Position numbers and translations under genes: made by a program. The notes under the pieces are model-generated. The model saw nothing but the letters and a program-made list of their open reading frames with translations. It had not been told where the DNA came from and did not search any database. From contig JACQRB010000056.1 of the NCBI GenBank assembly GCA_016206685.1, positions 1 to 48,329 on the forward strand: a DNA stretch of 48,329 bases, in the 5' to 3' direction. Positions 46,603 to 48,329 of the stretch are shown piece after piece. Each line of letters opens with the position of its first letter. The first letter of the stretch is position 1. Source of the DNA: Candidatus Omnitrophota bacterium. GTDB lineage: Bacteria; Omnitrophota; Gorgyraeia; Aquiviventales; Aquiviventaceae.

Positions 46603-47236
46603 CGCCTCCCGCGTGAAGCGGTATTTTGAGCGCGTGACCGTTGGGTTCGACCGCATCTACGACTCCGATCGCTCATCGCTCAAGGGGATGATCAATCGCT
46701 GGCGTCGCCGGAGCATGTTTGAGCGGTTCCGCGTCACGGTGGAGGTCTGCGGGGACGTCCGCGGCAAGCGGGTCCTGGACATCGGCTGCGGGTCCGGCCG
46801 GTACAGCGTGGAGCTCGCCCGGCGAGGAGCCGAGGTGGTCGGCGTGGATTTTTCCCAACCCATGCTCGATCTGGCGGCGCGCGCGGCCGAGGCGGCCGGC
46901 GTGGCCGGGCGCTGCCGATTTCTCCACGGCGAGATCCTCCAACTGGCGTTTGCGCAGCGCTTCGACATCAGCCTGGCAATCGGCGTGTTCGACTACACCG
47001 ACGATCCTCACCCCCTGCTCCAGAAGATGCGCGAGCTGACCTGCGGGACGCTGATTGCCAGCTTTCCCGTGCGGGCGCATCCGCTCGCCTTGGTTCGGAA
47101 GCTGCGGTTGTTCCTGGCGGGCTGCCCGGTCCGCTTCTATACCCGCGCGCAGGTTGAGCGTCTCCTCCGGTGGCCCGGCTCGCGGGCGGGCCTGCAGACC
47201 TTGGGCCGGGATTACCTGGCCGTCGTGCATGGGTGA
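46592..47236 (+). CDS. Class I SAM-dependent methyltransferase
   Basis: GKRVLDIGCGSGRYSVELARRGAEVVGVDFSQPMLDLAARAAEAAGV. Confidence 0.9.
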   Translation: MATDASRVKRYFERVTVGFDRIYDSDRSSLKGMINRWRRRSMFERFRVTVEVCGDVRGKRVLDIGCGSGRYSVELARRGAEVVGVDFSQPMLDLAARAAEAAGVAGRCRFLHGEILQLAFAQRFDISLAIGVFDYTDDPHPLLQKMRELTCGTLIASFPVRAHPLALVRKLRLFLAGCPVRFYTRAQVERLLRWPGSRAGLQTLGRDYLAVVHG

Positions 47237-47248
47237 CGGAGCCGGCTC

Positions 47249-48329
47249 ATGAAGATCATCCTCGCGGTGGGGCTCGCGATGGCGGTGGCCCTGATCGGCT
47301 CGCTCGTCTTGACGCCGTGGCTGCGCCGAGTGGCCCTGGCCGTGCGGTTGCTGGACCGCCCGAATCGGCGCAAGATCCACAAAGATCCGGTTCCCAAGCT
47401 GGGAGGGGTCGCGGTCTTCCTGGCATGGCTGATCGCGGTGGGATTTGCCGGCGCGTGGACCCTCATGCGCGACACGGCCTTCATGGCCAGGATCGCTCCC
47501 GTCATCGCGGCGGGGGCGTGCGGCGTCCTGCTCGGGCTGTGGGACGATGCGCGAGACCTGTCGGGGAGATGGAAGCTCTTCGGCCAGCTTCTGATCGGCT
47601 TGCTCCTGGTCTTGGGCGGCGTGCAGATCGATCGGATCTCCAATCCGTTCGGGGGAGAGATCGTGTTTCCCGAGTGGCTCAGCATGAGCGTGACGTTGCT
47701 GTGGGTCGCGGGGATGATGAACGCGGTCAATCTCATTGATGGGCTTGATGGGTTGGCGGCGGGGGTGGTCGCGATCGCGTCCGTGGGGTTGGTGGCGGCC
47801 GGTTTCCATGCGCAGAATTTCTTCTCGATCGTCGTGTTTGCCGCGTTGGCGGGAGCCTGCGCCGGGTTTTTGGTCTATAATTTTTTCCCGGCCAGGATCT
47901 TTCTCGGGGACGCCGGCAGCCAATTTCTCGGGGTGGTCCTGGCCGCCGCGCCGCTGGTGGATTTTCCGTATAAGTCGGCGACGGCGGTCGCGCTGCTCAT
48001 TCCGCTGACCTCGTTGGCCCTTCCCATCTACGACACGTGGTTGGCCCTCCTCAGGCGTTTGCTGGGACGGCGGTCCGTTTTTCGAGCCGACAAGTACCAC
48101 CTCCATCATCGCCTGCTCAAAATGGGGCTGTCGCATCGCCAGGTGGTGTTGTTCCTCTATCTGGTCTCGGGATATTTAAGCTGCGTGGCCTTCATGTTTG
48201 TGCTCATTGATGAGCGCTACGCAATCGTGCTGTTGGTGTTGCTCGCCCTGGGCTTGTTGATGGGGATGCGGACCCTGCGGTTCGTTGAGTTTCGCTTGCG
48301 CATGCGCTATCGCAGGGGATTCGCCAAGA
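47249..48329 (+). CDS. MraY/WecA-family undecaprenyl-phosphate sugar-1-phosphate transferase, truncated by window end
   Basis: DRPNRRKIHKDPVPKLGGVAVFLAW...LGLWDDARDLSGRWKL...NAVNLIDGLDGLAAG...FLGDAGSQFLG...ADKYHLHHRLL; frame open to the end. Confidence 0.92.
   Translation, partial: MKIILAVGLAMAVALIGSLVLTPWLRRVALAVRLLDRPNRRKIHKDPVPKLGGVAVFLAWLIAVGFAGAWTLMRDTAFMARIAPVIAAGACGVLLGLWDDARDLSGRWKLFGQLLIGLLLVLGGVQIDRISNPFGGEIVFPEWLSMSVTLLWVAGMMNAVNLIDGLDGLAAGVVAIASVGLVAAGFHAQNFFSIVVFAALAGACAGFLVYNFFPARIFLGDAGSQFLGVVLAAAPLVDFPYKSATAVALLIPLTSLALPIYDTWLALLRRLLGRRSVFRADKYHLHHRLLKMGLSHRQVVLFLYLVSGYLSCVAFMFVLIDERYAIVLLVLLALGLLMGMRTLRFVEFRLRMRYRRGFAK

Noticed and set aside
46673-48136. 487-aa minus-strand ORF
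   Set aside because: Charged low-complexity shadow spanning two genuine plus-strand genes.

Overview
48.3 kb, high-GC bacterial chromosomal window with an AT-richer accessory island at about 11.8-15.4 kb. In order: a leuC fragment (minus strand); a DUF502 membrane protein; a complete branched-chain amino-acid ABC transporter operon (SBP, LivH, LivM, LivG, LivF); a DedA-like protein; orphan cytochrome oxidase subunits III and IV with a small membrane protein; an isoprenylcysteine methyltransferase-like protein; a fatty-acid desaturase; and a divergent sigma-factor-like protein. The island carries a Panacea-domain gene with an adjacent candidate toxin, an RHH/RelE toxin-antitoxin pair, small lipoprotein and basic proteins, and an IS1595-type transposase. 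Next is a secretin module: MerR-like HTH, ExeA-like AAA ATPase, GspC/PilP-like protein, secretin, TPR/coiled-coil protein, a ~1179-aa coiled-coil protein and a multi-Ig secreted protein. The remainder is a large exopolysaccharide locus: DgkA, Wza-like export protein, Wzz/BY-kinase, Wzy-like polymerase/ligase, Gmd, several glycosyltransferases, Wzx-like flippase, methyltransferases, AsnB-type amidotransferase, a GT9-GT4 fusion, polysaccharide deacetylase and a WecA/MraY-type transferase cut by the window end. The most interesting signals are: (1) the secretin/coiled-coil module without GspE/GspF-like genes; (2) exact-register internal duplications in the coiled-coil protein; (3) the Panacea candidate TA pair with an inverted repeat over its start; (4) leaderless-looking promoters and paired palindromes in the island; (5) four-unit heptamer arrays at two operon junctions; (6) a three-hairpin nested inverted-repeat element near 7.8 kb. 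All family calls come from reading translations by eye; no database search was run.
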